A stretch of DNA of 64,000 nucleotides from Pedobacter sp. Bi126 (lineage in GTDB: Bacteria; Bacteroidota; Bacteroidia; Sphingobacteriales; Sphingobacteriaceae): positions 930,001 to 994,000 of the forward strand of contig NZ_CAKKMS010000001.1 of assembly GCF_918698245.1 (NCBI RefSeq), read 5' to 3'. This document shows, piece after piece, positions 54,189 through 62,848 of this stretch. Position numbers and translations under genes: made by a program. A model generated the notes under the pieces. The model saw only the letters and a list, made by a program, of their open reading frames with translations. It made no database searches and was not told the origin of the DNA. Within the stretch, counting starts at the first letter, position 1. Every line of letters starts with the position of its first letter.

Positions 54189-56267
54189 GTGGTTAAACCA
54201 TCAATTATCGATCTATTGAAACCGAACCTTACTTTACTCTTGACTTTATTTTCCTTTACCGGTTTAGCGCAAACGATAAAGCCCGATTCGACCAAAAAAC
54301 TCGAAGAAGTTACCGTTAAAGGCTATTACAATTCGCATTCATTATTAAGGTCGGTATCAGCCGTAACTTTGATTGATAGCAATTTAATCGGAAATCAACA
54401 GAGCAGTTCTTTAGTGAGCACTTTAAATACTGTTCCTGGCGTAAGGATGGAAGAACGTTCGCCGGGTAGCTATCGTTTATCGCTTCGTGGCAGTTTACTC
54501 CGATCTCCTTTCGGCATTCGAAATATTAAAATTTACATTGATGATTTCCCCTTAACTGATGCAGGTGGAAATACCTACCTAAATGCCTTAGATGTTTCTG
54601 CGGTAGGTATGATGGAGATTTATAAGGGACCTGAAGCCAGTATTTTTGGTGCAAACACAGGTGGTGCTATTTTGATTAATCCTCCTAGCATAAACCACAA
54701 TGAAATTAATATTTCGGCAATTGGAGGTTCTTATGGTCTTTTGCATCAAACGGCATCAATCAAACAGCAATATAAAAAGTATAGTTTCAGCTTTAGCGAA
54801 GGGTATCAGAGAAGCGACGGGTATCGACAAAACAGTGCAATGGGTAGAAAATATTTTCAAACGCTGCAGCAATGGAATTATAGCAACGCTGGCAGTTTAA
54901 AAGCTTTTGTTTTTTACAGCGATTTAAACTACGAAACACCAGGTGGATTAACGGCTGCACAATTAGATCAAAACCCTAAACTGGCCCGTCCGGCAACACC
55001 AACACTACCTGGCGCCATTTCACAGCAAGCTGCCATTTACAATAAAACCATTTTCGGGGGAATATCCAATTCGTACCAGATCAATAAATACCTAAAGCAT
55101 GTTATGGCTTTGTTTACCTCGTATACCGACTTCAAGAACCCGTTTATAACTAATTACGAACAGCGCTACGAAAGTACGCTTGGACTAAGAACATTTTTAG
55201 AATACGCTCAGGCGAAAGAAGACATTAAATTTAATGCTCAAATAGGATTAGAAAGTTCTGCTACCAAAAGTCAGATCAAAAACTTTAATAACAATAGTGG
55301 GGAAGCTACCTCAATGCAAGCTTCAGACCGCTTAAAAGCCGGTCAGGATTTTGCTTACTTCAGATTAAACTTCGACATCAACAATAAATTTCTGATCGAA
55401 CTTGCATCCAGTTTAAACTTTTTTAGCTACAACTATGAAAGCTACTTCCCTGTAACAATTGCAACAAAAGAGCGCAAGTTTAATACCCAATTTATGCCAA
55501 AGGCCGCCTTATCTTACTTAATCGCAAATGACATCTCTGTCAGGGCTTCTGTAAGTAAAGGTTATTCAACGCCTACGATAGCAGAAGTGAGATCGTCTGA
55601 TAATAATATCAATAATGATCTGCAAGCAGAGTCTGGCTGGAATTATGAACTGGGTTTGAGGTATAAAACAGGGAATAACCGTTTTTACGCTAACGGAAAT
55701 ATATTCCATTATGAATTAAAAAATGCTATTGTAAGAAGGCTAAATCAAAACGACGCTGAATATTTCATAAATGCAGGCGGAACAAAACAAGAAGGAATTG
55801 AGCTCGAAACAGCCTTATGGATCATCAAAAACAATACTTCATGGTTAACAGGATTACAACTAAGAAGCAATTATACCTGGAGCCGATTTAAATTTGAAGA
55901 TTTTGTAAGCGGCACTAGCAATTATGCGGGTAACCAACTTACCGGTGTTCCAAAAAATATATGGGTTAATAGTCTCGAATTTAACTTTAAGAAAGAACTT
56001 TACTTCTTTGCGCAACACAACTACACCTCAGCCATTCCGCTAAATGATGCCAATACAACCTTTTCTAAAAGGTATCATCTGCTTGAAGTAAAAGCCGGAA
56101 TAAAAAACCTAAGGCTAAGCAGAACCCGCCTTGATTTATTTGCGGGTGTAAACAACCTACTTGATGTTAATTACAGCCTGGGCAATGATTTAAACGCCGC
56201 AAATGGGAGGTATTTTAACCCAGCCCCAGGAATTAATTTTTATACTGGTCTTTCTATTACATTGTGA
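54189..56267 (+). CDS. TonB-dependent receptor
   Basis: Outer-membrane active-transport receptor (692 aa). A signal peptide (LTLLLTLFSFTGLAQ) is followed by a TonB-box-like EEVTVKGYY, the plug domain (SAVTLIDSNLIGNQQSSSLV, then TVPGVRMEERSPGSYRLSLR, SPFGIRNIKIYIDDFPLTDA, IFGANTGGAILINPP), and a 22-strand-type barrel ending in a typical aromatic C-terminal strand. No carboxypeptidase-like domain is present, so it resembles siderophore/cofactor receptors more than SusC. The start is ambiguous: GTG 54189 or TTG 54216, the latter giving a compact signal peptide. It follows the sugar-dehydrogenase-like gene and ends before a 12-bp inverted repeat. Confidence 0.92.
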   Translation: MVKPSIIDLLKPNLTLLLTLFSFTGLAQTIKPDSTKKLEEVTVKGYYNSHSLLRSVSAVTLIDSNLIGNQQSSSLVSTLNTVPGVRMEERSPGSYRLSLRGSLLRSPFGIRNIKIYIDDFPLTDAGGNTYLNALDVSAVGMMEIYKGPEASIFGANTGGAILINPPSINHNEINISAIGGSYGLLHQTASIKQQYKKYSFSFSEGYQRSDGYRQNSAMGRKYFQTLQQWNYSNAGSLKAFVFYSDLNYETPGGLTAAQLDQNPKLARPATPTLPGAISQQAAIYNKTIFGGISNSYQINKYLKHVMALFTSYTDFKNPFITNYEQRYESTLGLRTFLEYAQAKEDIKFNAQIGLESSATKSQIKNFNNNSGEATSMQASDRLKAGQDFAYFRLNFDINNKFLIELASSLNFFSYNYESYFPVTIATKERKFNTQFMPKAALSYLIANDISVRASVSKGYSTPTIAEVRSSDNNINNDLQAESGWNYELGLRYKTGNNRFYANGNIFHYELKNAIVRRLNQNDAEYFINAGGTKQEGIELETALWIIKNNTSWLTGLQLRSNYTWSRFKFEDFVSGTSNYAGNQLTGVPKNIWVNSLEFNFKKELYFFAQHNYTSAIPLNDANTTFSKRYHLLEVKAGIKNLRLSRTRLDLFAGVNNLLDVNYSLGNDLNAANGRYFNPAPGINFYTGLSITL

Positions 56268-56275
56268 TCTTTAAA

Positions 56276-56310
56276 TCGCATCATATAAATTGAACATCTA
56301 TATGATGCGA
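56276..56310. terminator. 12-bp inverted repeat between convergent genes
   Basis: TCGCATCATATA (56276-56287) and TATATGATGCGA (56299-56310) are perfect complements around 11 bases, between the TonB receptor and ssb stops. T-rich tails are weak, so it is a plausible but not classical bidirectional terminator. Confidence 0.6.
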
Positions 56311-56322
56311 GTATGCTATAAG

Positions 56323-56670
56323 CTAAAAGGCTTCTTGCTTTTCTCTTTCCCTGATGATCACATCACTAACTACTATTTCTATTGCATAGCGTTTTTTACC
56401 ATCTGTACCATCATAAATATTTGTTTGTAACCTGCCTTCTACAGTTAAGCCTGTACCCTTTTTAACCTGAGTTTCGGCAAGCTCGGCTTTTGCATTCCAG
56501 AAAGTTAAATTAAACCATTGCACTCTTTTTACCTCTTCACCCCCTGAATTTCTATAGGTTTCGTTTATGGCCAGGTTAACCTTTGCTAATTTTTGACTTC
56601 CAAAAGTTTTAATCTCTGCATCTGCTCCTGCAAATCCGCTCAATACTACTTTGTTAATTGCACTTTCCAT
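56323..56670 (-). CDS. ssb: Single-stranded DNA-binding protein, short form
   Basis: OB-fold SSB (115 aa): NKVVLSGFAGADAEIKTF, VKRVQWFNLTFWNAKAELAE and GTGLTVEGRLQTNIYDGTDG are the family core with its DNA-contacting aromatics. It ends EREKQEAF directly after the fold and lacks the Gly/Pro linker and the acidic DDDLPF-like tail by which housekeeping SSBs recruit repair proteins, so it is probably an accessory paralogue. It lies near alkylation-repair genes but is convergent with the receptor gene and not part of that group. Confidence 0.88.
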   Translation of the reverse strand: MESAINKVVLSGFAGADAEIKTFGSQKLAKVNLAINETYRNSGGEEVKRVQWFNLTFWNAKAELAETQVKKGTGLTVEGRLQTNIYDGTDGKKRYAIEIVVSDVIIREREKQEAF

Positions 56671-56910
56671 GATCTTTAAATTTTAAGTTTCTAAATGTTT
56701 AACGAACAGTCATCACCTCGATAACCGACAGGACAAAATTGTGAACTGCATCAAAAATTAGTCGGATTGGAAACATTTATAGTCGTTTATAAACGTTTAT
56801 ACACGGAAAAAATGCATTTAAAGCTTCAAGAGGCTGTTTTATATTTTTTTTATTCCACCATTTTATTTTATAAATTAGGTCATCATCCCATAATAAAAAA
56901 AGAAATTATT

Positions 56911-57276
56911 ATGGAACGTTTATGTTTAGACTGCGGAACCCTGATTAGAGGAAGGGCCGATAAAAAATACTGCGATGATTCTTGTCGCAACAATTACAAC
57001 AATCGTTTAAAGATTGAGGATAATCTAGTGATTAAAAGGATAAATAGCATACTCAGAAAGAATCGTGCTATCCTTGCTGCGCTTAATCCAAATGGTAAAA
57101 CCAAGGTTACCGGTAAAAAGCTAATTTCGGCAGGCTTTAATTTTGAATACCATACTTATAGTTATGAAACCCAGAACAGCAACACATACATTTTCTGCTA
57201 TGAATATGGTTATTTAATTTTAGGTGATGACAGCTACCTGCTGGTAAAAAGGGAAGAAAAGCTTTGGTTGGCCTAG
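56911..57276 (+). CDS. Zinc-ribbon protein, DUF2116-like N-terminus
   Basis: Small protein (121 aa) beginning with a four-cysteine zinc ribbon, CLDCGTLIRGRADKKYCDDS C (C-x2-C, then C-x3-C, residues 5-25), in a form seen in small DUF2116-type ribbons, followed by a basic helix NRLKIEDNLVIKRINSILRK and a C-terminal domain ending FCYEYGYLILGDDSYLLV. The start is ATG 56911; a longer frame of AT-rich, aromatic residues upstream is not credible. DNA or RNA binding is plausible from the ribbon and basic helix but unproven. Confidence 0.72.
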   Translation: MERLCLDCGTLIRGRADKKYCDDSCRNNYNNRLKIEDNLVIKRINSILRKNRAILAALNPNGKTKVTGKKLISAGFNFEYHTYSYETQNSNTYIFCYEYGYLILGDDSYLLVKREEKLWLA

Positions 57277-57331
57277 TTCAAAATGCTGTGGTTTGCTAAT
57301 GTTATTTCCAGCATAAAAGACGCATATAATC

Positions 57332-57398
57332 TCCCGCAAATTTCGCAGAAAGCGCTGATCTGTAATTTACTTAGCGTCAACCTGTGTGATCTGCGGGA
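57332..57398. repeat. Imperfect inverted repeat of the ATCTGCGGG type
   Basis: TCCCGCA (57332-57338) and TGCGGGA (57392-57398) enclose GCGCTGATC. A related stretch (CTGCGCTGATC...ATCTGCGGG) is at 12983-13008. It lies in the 234-base gap after the zinc-ribbon gene; no gene is supported there. Confidence 0.4.
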
Positions 57399-57510
57399 AA
57401 TTAATAACCATTATACAATTAACTTATCACTGGATTTAAACCCCTAAAATTTAAGCAGGCTAATCGTATGATTTTTTTATTCAGGAGGAGATAGTTAGTT
57501 TTATCAACTT

Positions 57511-57849
57511 ATGATAAACTATAACAACAAGCTTTTTAAACCCACAAGCAATACGGAAAATGGTGAAACGTCAAACGAAACCATTTTTAGATATAAACAA
57601 ACAGGAAATATCCTTACTGCAGAATATACAGGTGGAAAAATTATTTTTGGTCATTTGATTGGCTTAGTTGATGAAAACAGCAATATTGAAATGCGCTATC
57701 ACCAGGTAAATAATCAAGGTGAACTCATGACCGGGATCTGCTATTCAAAGCCAGAACGATTAGCAAATGGCAAAATCAGACTCCATGAAACCTGGCAGTG
57801 GACATCAGGAGATAAATCAAAAGGACAATCAATTATCGAAGAGCAATAA
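57511..57849 (+). CDS. Conserved hypothetical protein
   Basis: Small (112 aa) beta-rich soluble protein. It has the repeating pattern ETIFRYKQTGNILTAEYTGG, KIIFGHLIGLVDENSNIEMR and IRLHETWQWTSGDKSKGQS, which I recall in small proteins of Bacteroidetes and Firmicutes that carry various unsupported enzyme labels in databases; I assign none. A GAGGAG stretch lies about 20 bases before the ATG, rather far for a ribosome-binding site. It may be co-transcribed with the MepB gene 80 bases downstream. Confidence 0.72.
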   Translation: MINYNNKLFKPTSNTENGETSNETIFRYKQTGNILTAEYTGGKIIFGHLIGLVDENSNIEMRYHQVNNQGELMTGICYSKPERLANGKIRLHETWQWTSGDKSKGQSIIEEQ

Positions 57850-57929
57850 GGCTTATTGGTTAAAGCTAAACCGTTGCAGTAAATTAAACACAAATCCAAT
57901 TTCTTTCATCTCCAGTTTTATTAGCTAAT

Positions 57930-58478
57930 ATGCCTCCAAAAGAAAGTCCAATTAATCGAATACCGTTTATATTACGAACCGCATTCAATTTAGTCTACAG
58001 CCCGCTTGATTATCAAATAAATAACCTGCAAATAGAAGATGAAAGTCGGGAATATGCAGCCTGTACTTTTGAATTAAACGGTCTAAAAATCAAGCACCGC
58101 CTTTCTAAAATTACCCCAACCAAGATTGGTCAATTTGTAACCATATGGAAGCGGAATGAAGCAGGAATTACTACTCCATTTAATGATCAGGATGAATTTG
58201 ACCTATTAATAATATCTGCTAATAATACCGACCTATGTGGCCAGTTCATTTTTCCAAAAGCCATATTGGTACAACATAAAATTATTACCAAAAATGGAAT
58301 AGAAGGTAAAAGAGGAATTAGGGTTTATCCGCCCTGGGATACAGTAACAAATAAACAGGCAGAGAAAACCCAGCAGTGGCAAGTGCCTTATTTTCTTCAG
58401 ATTGATGTTAATGAAAATATCGATCTTGCAAGGGCGAAGAAATTAATCGGCAATGGAATTAAACAAACAGGATTTTAA
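57930..58478 (+). CDS. MepB-family protein
   Basis: Protein (182 aa) of the MepB family, named from the S. aureus mepRAB operon, with a conserved core such as TPFNDQDEFDLLIISANN, GQFIFPKAILVQHKIITKNG and GKRGIRVYPPWDTVTNKQAE KTQQWQ. Recent structural work suggests a nucleic-acid-binding fold; its role remains unclear. No signal peptide or membrane segment. It lies 80 bases upstream of the DNA alkylation repair group on the same strand, so it could belong to it. Confidence 0.82.
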   Translation: MPPKESPINRIPFILRTAFNLVYSPLDYQINNLQIEDESREYAACTFELNGLKIKHRLSKITPTKIGQFVTIWKRNEAGITTPFNDQDEFDLLIISANNTDLCGQFIFPKAILVQHKIITKNGIEGKRGIRVYPPWDTVTNKQAEKTQQWQVPYFLQIDVNENIDLARAKKLIGNGIKQTGF

Positions 58479-58558
58479 AATCCCGGTTAAACTTAGCAAG
58501 TTTCGGGTAGTTTACCGTTTCTTTCCAAACTACTTTTGGATATAAATTATTCAAGACC

Positions 58559-59398
58559 ATGAAAGCACAAGAAGAAATCAATTTCAACCGGATAGCCGAA
58601 GCCATAAGCTATATCAAGGCAAATTTTAAAACACAGCCTGGTTTAGAAGAAATTGCAGAGAAAGTAAATTTAAGCCCTTTTCATTTCCAAAGATTATTTA
58701 GCGAATGGGCGGGTACTACCCCTAAGCGTTTTTTGCAATACATCAGCATTGGTTATGCTAAAGAAATGCTGAAAGAAAACCAAAGTTTATTCGATACCGC
58801 ATTAGAAACCGGCTTATCGGGAACCAGCAGACTGCACGATCTTTTTGTAAACATTGAAGGGATGACACCTGGAGAATATAAAAACGGCGGCGAAAACCTC
58901 CACATCAATTATAGTTTTGCAGAAAGTCCGTTCGGTAATATCATTGTAGCCAGCACCTCAAAAGGAATCTGCCATATCGCTTTTTATGACGACGAAAACA
59001 TTGCTTTGGCGAATTTGCAACGCCAGTTCCCTGCAGCTCAATATCAACAAATATTGGATAAAGAGCAACAAAATGCATTATTTATTTTCAGTCACGATTG
59101 GAGCAAATTGCACCAGATTAAACTGCATTTAAAAGGCACTGATTTCCAGTTAAAAGTTTGGGAAGCTTTGTTAAAAATTCCTATGGGTAAATTGGCCACT
59201 TATGGTAACATTGCCAAACAATTACAAAATCCTAATGCATCCAGAGCGGTAGGTACTGCGATTGGAGATAATCCGGTAGCCTTTCTCATTCCTTGTCATC
59301 GGGTAATACAAACAAGCGGTGCTTTGGGCGGTTACCATTGGGGAGTGAATAGAAAAACAGCCATGATTGGCTGGGAGGCCGCAAAAACTAATGCTTAA
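58559..59398 (+). CDS. AraC-type HTH / methylated-DNA-protein-cysteine methyltransferase fusion (Ada-like)
   Basis: Fusion protein (279 aa). Residues 8-108 form an AraC helix-turn-helix pair (GLEEIAEKVNLSPFHFQRLF), and about 118-275 an O6-alkylguanine-DNA alkyltransferase with the suicide cysteine Cys246 in IPCHRVIQTSG and the family's LKVWEALLKIPMGKLATYGN. It is Ada without its N-terminal zinc domain; that domain is encoded separately by the next gene, 6 bases downstream. In E. coli, methylation of the zinc domain switches Ada on as an activator, so here control would need a complex or another signal. It heads a three-gene unit with alkB. Confidence 0.92.
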   Translation: MKAQEEINFNRIAEAISYIKANFKTQPGLEEIAEKVNLSPFHFQRLFSEWAGTTPKRFLQYISIGYAKEMLKENQSLFDTALETGLSGTSRLHDLFVNIEGMTPGEYKNGGENLHINYSFAESPFGNIIVASTSKGICHIAFYDDENIALANLQRQFPAAQYQQILDKEQQNALFIFSHDWSKLHQIKLHLKGTDFQLKVWEALLKIPMGKLATYGNIAKQLQNPNASRAVGTAIGDNPVAFLIPCHRVIQTSGALGGYHWGVNRKTAMIGWEAAKTNA

Positions 59399-59404
59399 CC
59401 CTGT

Positions 59405-59653
59405 ATGATCAAACATGCAGATATTTCGACGGAAGAACTCAAAAAAAATTTCAAAAACAAAGATATTTGCCTCGGCGGAAATTCCAGGTTGAAGATTTAC
59501 GGATTACTTAAATGCAGATCGGGAAAGCGGATGAAGAAAGAAAACCGTGTATTTTTCCGTTCTGTAGATGAAGCGCTTCAACATGGTTACCGCCCTTGCG
59601 GACATTGCTTAAAAACAGCATATAAACAATGGATTTATTCAACACCACAATAG
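59405..59653 (+). CDS. Stand-alone Ada zinc-binding domain protein
   Basis: Small (82 aa) homologue of the Ada N-terminal metal-binding domain. FRSVDEALQHGYRPCGHC matches the Ada region before the second zinc pair, and C37 in LKCRSGKRM aligns with the methyl-accepting Cys38. The Cys42 equivalent is Lys41; an extra Cys22 (ICLGGN) may be the substitute ligand. Zinc ligands would then be C22, C37, C65, C68. The gene starts 6 bases after the AraC-Ogt fusion and overlaps the alkB start by 25 bases, so the three are translated as one unit. Whether it repairs phosphotriesters is unknown. Confidence 0.8.
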   Translation: MIKHADISTEELKKNFKNKDICLGGNSRLKIYGLLKCRSGKRMKKENRVFFRSVDEALQHGYRPCGHCLKTAYKQWIYSTPQ

Positions 59654-60237
59654 ATGTTAACCAAAATCTGCTCCCATACGGCGGAACAGTAAATTATTAT
59701 GGCAAATTATTCCCGATACCGAAAGCCGATCATTATTTTGATATACTGATGAATACTATTGAATGGAAGAATGATGAAGCTTCTATTATGGGTAAACACA
59801 TCATCACCAAAAGAAAAGTAGCCTGGTATGGAGATGAAGCCTATTCTTATACCTACTCCAATAAATCGAAAATGGCCTTACCATGGACAAAGGAATTACT
59901 GGAGCTAAAAAAAATATCAGAGGAGCAAACAGGTACCGCATTTAACTCTTGTTTACTTAATTTATACCACAATGGTGATGAAGGCATGGCTTATCATAGC
60001 GACGACGAGAAGGCCTTAGCTAAAGATTCTGCCATTGCATCATTAAGTTTCGGTGCAGAACGAAGATTTCTTTTCAAACATAAAAAAACAAAAGAAACGG
60101 TAACCTTATTTTTAGAAAATGGAAGTTTATTGGTGATGAAAGATGAAACACAAACCAATTGGCTGCACCGCCTTCCACCAACCAAAAAAGTAAGTAAGCC
60201 GAGGATAAACCTCACCTTTAGAACGATGGTGGTTTAG
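59629..60237 (+). CDS. alkB: Alpha-ketoglutarate-dependent DNA dioxygenase AlkB
   Basis: Fe(II)/2-oxoglutarate dioxygenase (202 aa) that removes methyl groups from 1-methyladenine and 3-methylcytosine by oxidation. The metal triad is visible: H123 and D125 in YHSDDE and H180 in NWLHRLPP, and the 2-oxoglutarate-binding R192 and R198 in PRINLTFR. The substrate lid segment NSCLLNLYHNGDEGMAYHSD matches AlkB of the ABH2-like type. It is the last gene of the alkylation-response unit, overlapping the zinc-domain gene. Confidence 0.93.
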   Translation: MDLFNTTIDVNQNLLPYGGTVNYYGKLFPIPKADHYFDILMNTIEWKNDEASIMGKHIITKRKVAWYGDEAYSYTYSNKSKMALPWTKELLELKKISEEQTGTAFNSCLLNLYHNGDEGMAYHSDDEKALAKDSAIASLSFGAERRFLFKHKKTKETVTLFLENGSLLVMKDETQTNWLHRLPPTKKVSKPRINLTFRTMVV

Positions 60238-60283
60238 TTTAAATGACAAAGGATTTTAAGCCGGGTGATTGGTCTCGAAGTAT

Positions 60284-60377
60284 CGTCATTTCGACCGTAG
60301 TGGAGAAATCTTTTAAGTTCGATCAATAACTTGGTACAAAGATCTCTCCATTTCGCTGCGCTACAGTCGAGATGACG
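60284..60377. repeat. Intergenic inverted repeat bounded by CGTCAT/ATGACG
   Basis: CGTCATTTCGACCGTAGTGGAG at the left and its imperfect complement, ending CTACAGTCGAGATGACG, at the right enclose about 30 bases. The right arm reversed matches 5519-5556 in 36 of 38 positions. It lies after the alkB gene in a 289-base gap that holds no gene; 60440-60470 also carries the sequence CTTCGACAGGCTCAGACTGAC, which I recall as a common Bacteroidetes intergenic repeat. Confidence 0.6.
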
Positions 60378-60526
60378 ACCGTTCTTTTGGAGTCAGTAAA
60401 TGGCAACCTATCGAAGGGCCATTTTTGTTTCCTACCAATAAAAGGTCTTCGACAGGCTCAGACTGACAACAATTCTAATTGAGTTAAAGCATGATATAAT
60501 CCCAGCCAATTAACCTTCAAAAAATC

Positions 60527-61315
60527 TTAGTTTTTAAATTCCTTTATATCTACAATGCGGTCATCATCAGCATTTTTCTTTAAGAAAGATGTTCCATTTG
60601 CATTCGCTACCCAGGTATAATCTCTTTGAATATTTCCAACAAGGGTTTCAGGTTCATTTATTAATGCTGCTGGCAATGGCAGGTTAAAAGTTTCGCCCGT
60701 TGCCGTATTTACCTGGTACAAAGAATTGGCGGTTAAAAAAGCTAGTGTGGTTTTATCGCTAGAGTACATAAAAAATTTCCCCTGGATACGTTCATCAGGA
60801 TTTTGTCTCTTAATAGGATAAACCCTTGAATTTATAGTTGTGATAAAAAAGTCGTTATTCACCAAAATATTACTACGTGTTAATTCTTCTAAACCGTTTG
60901 TATATTTTTTATCTTCAGCACCTTTTGATGGTTTATTCAAGCTAACCACTTCGGTTTTTCCATCATTAACAGAAATGATATAAAAAGGAGCCATTTTACC
61001 TGTTTCATTGGCAACCTGTACTAATAGAGCTGTTTTTTGTGTGTTGATGAATGATGCAACGACAAATTTCTGCGCAGCGGCATTCGGGGCATCATCAACA
61101 ATAATAGTGGTATCTTTATATTGAATGGCAAAGCGATCGGCTGCTGCCACAGCACCAGAATCTGTTTTTACGATAGTAAATACATTTTTCTTCGATTTTG
61201 GGAAAACATTAAAATCGTCACTGGCAGCAAAAGGTCTTGCCTTGTAGGCTTTTTCAGATTTACCGCAGCCAAATAAAACAACGGAAAGTAAGAGTGCATA
61301 AAGCGTAATTTTCAT
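60527..61315 (-). CDS. Hypothetical lipoprotein
   Basis: Predicted lipoprotein (262 aa): signal ITLYALLLSVVLFGC with the lipid-modified Cys at about 17, then a mature beta-rich protein. Repeated strands such as NDGKTEVVSLNKPSKGAEDK, SNILVNNDFFITTINSRVYP and KTTLAFLTANSLYQVNTATG suggest a small propeller-like fold. No catalytic motif is visible. It is a single gene on the minus strand, convergent with the alkB group, and divergent from the membrane LuxR-type regulator 260 bases away. I do not recognise a family. Confidence 0.68.
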   Translation of the reverse strand: MKITLYALLLSVVLFGCGKSEKAYKARPFAASDDFNVFPKSKKNVFTIVKTDSGAVAAADRFAIQYKDTTIIVDDAPNAAAQKFVVASFINTQKTALLVQVANETGKMAPFYIISVNDGKTEVVSLNKPSKGAEDKKYTNGLEELTRSNILVNNDFFITTINSRVYPIKRQNPDERIQGKFFMYSSDKTTLAFLTANSLYQVNTATGETFNLPLPAALINEPETLVGNIQRDYTWVANANGTSFLKKNADDDRIVDIKEFKN

Positions 61316-61528
61316 AGGTATTGTTATTTATTTTTTTGCTAATTTATAATCTTTATTGCGCTTATTTTATCAAAGTCACCAGAAAATTACCGCATCTGCT
61401 TAAAAAGTGCAACAGATTGTGTTTTGTGCTGGTATTCAACAATCTATTAATTATAAACGCAACAGCCCCTGCCCTCTGCTTCTCCTTCAGATTCAAACGC
61501 CTTACCTTCTGTAGTTAGATGGCAGAAT

Positions 61529-61561
61529 TTGGCTACTTCAGACTAAATTCGTTATTTTTGA
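61529..61561 (+). promoter_or_regulatory. Promoter of the LuxR-type regulator
   Basis: TTTG (61529-61532), 21-base spacer and TATTTTTG (61554-61561), a perfect -7 consensus, end 14 bases before ATG 61576. The upstream in-frame ATG at 61519 would lie before this promoter, which supports the shorter start. Confidence 0.55.
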
Positions 61562-61575
61562 TTAACAGACAACCA

Positions 61576-62049
61576 ATGGCAAACACACCGAATTTTCTCG
61601 CTAAAAATAAAAGCGTAATCTTATATGGGGTTTTCCTGGCTGCACTACTGTTTTTGCTAAAGTGGCTTGAACTTCGTTTCATGATCATCAACCATGCCTT
61701 CGAAATTTATGCTGGTTCGATAGCTGTTATTTTTACAGCTTTAGGCATTTGGCTTGCGCTTAAATTAACCAGGCCCAAAACCATACTGATCGAAAAAGAA
61801 GTTTTTACGGAAAGGCCTGAAACATTTATCCTCAACGAAAAAGAATTGACGAAACTCAACATCAGCAAAAGAGAGCTGGAGGTTTTGGAACTCATGTCTG
61901 CAGGTTTAAGCAACCAGGAAATTGCGTTAAAGTTATTTGTTTCTTTAAACACCATAAAAACACACAACGCCAGGCTTTTCGAGAAACTGGAAGTTAAACG
62001 CAGAACACAGGCCATAGAAACAGCCAAAAGACGCTGTATTATCCCTTAG
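61576..62049 (+). CDS. Membrane-anchored LuxR-type HTH regulator
   Basis: Regulator (157 aa) with two N-terminal membrane helices (about 14-31 and 43-60) and a C-terminal LuxR/NarL helix-turn-helix: ISKRELEVLELMSAGLSNQE followed by IALKLFVSLNTIKTHNARLF and EKLEVKRRTQAI. No receiver domain is present, so membrane anchoring is the obvious control feature, perhaps through a partner such as the DUF4199 protein encoded 203 bases downstream. I use ATG 61576 since a promoter overlaps the longer start. Confidence 0.82.
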   Translation: MANTPNFLAKNKSVILYGVFLAALLFLLKWLELRFMIINHAFEIYAGSIAVIFTALGIWLALKLTRPKTILIEKEVFTERPETFILNEKELTKLNISKRELEVLELMSAGLSNQEIALKLFVSLNTIKTHNARLFEKLEVKRRTQAIETAKRRCIIP

Positions 62050-62252
62050 TGCACTGACACATTGATATTAAAAAGCAACCAATCTGAAAAATCACCCTAA
62101 AGTATGAGGGTTAAAATAAATAATCGAAGCAATTTTGTGGTGTAAATCTCTTAAAATTAGAAACTGATGAAACCATCATGAGCAAACGATCACAGACAGA
62201 GATGAATATTGCTCATGATAGCTTCATCACAATTTAAAAAAACTATATACTG

Positions 62253-62795
62253 ATGAAAAAGAACGTAATTGTATTTGGATTAATCGCCGGCTTAATTGTA
62301 TCAACTTTAATGGTGCTCTCTATGGCGAGATGTTATAGCGACCCGAACCTTGAGCACAGCATGCTTATTGGTTATGCCTCAATGGTATTGGCTTTTTCCT
62401 TTATTTTTGTCGGCATCAAAAACTACCGCGATAAATACAACGATGGGTTAATCACTTTCGGTAAAGCATTTAAAATCGGGGCATTGATCAGTTTGGTAGC
62501 TTCTACCATATATGTTATGGTCTGGTTGATTGATTATTACGTATTTATGCCCGATTTTATGGATAAATATGTTGCCCAGGCACTTAGAGAAGCCAAAGCA
62601 GATGGTGCATCGGCAGCTGAGCTGGCAACTAAGACAAAAGAACTGGCTTCCAGTCAGGAAATGTACAAAAACCCAGTCATGGTAGTTCTATTTACCTATA
62701 TGGAAATACTGCCTGTGGGAATATTAATCTCATTGGTAGCAGCACTCATTCTGAAACGAAAACAAGGCACTCCATTAGGAGTAAAAACCGCTTAA
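62253..62795 (+). CDS. DUF4199 membrane protein
   Basis: Inner-membrane protein (180 aa) of the DUF4199 family, widespread in Bacteroidetes. Four membrane segments are visible (about 5-24, 38-56, 70-93 and 145-167) with an ITFGKAFKIGALISLVAS TIYV segment typical of the family and an Ala/Glu-rich helix between the third and fourth. In Bacteroidetes these genes often sit beside glycosyltransferases or regulators, but the function is unknown. It is downstream of the membrane LuxR-type regulator on the same strand. Confidence 0.88.
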   Translation: MKKNVIVFGLIAGLIVSTLMVLSMARCYSDPNLEHSMLIGYASMVLAFSFIFVGIKNYRDKYNDGLITFGKAFKIGALISLVASTIYVMVWLIDYYVFMPDFMDKYVAQALREAKADGASAAELATKTKELASSQEMYKNPVMVVLFTYMEILPVGILISLVAALILKRKQGTPLGVKTA

Positions 62796-62848
62796 CATAC
62801 CTGTTAATCTGATCTCCTTTTATTAATTTTAAGCCATAAAAAACAGCT

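Noticed and set aside
56767..56910. N-terminal extension of the zinc-ribbon protein.
   Set aside because: AT-rich, aromatic-rich and upstream of a good ATG directly before the zinc ribbon.
61321..61518. Open frame of 65 codons before the LuxR-type regulator.
   Set aside because: Hydrophobic, low-complexity, lies in a promoter region with no homology-like features.
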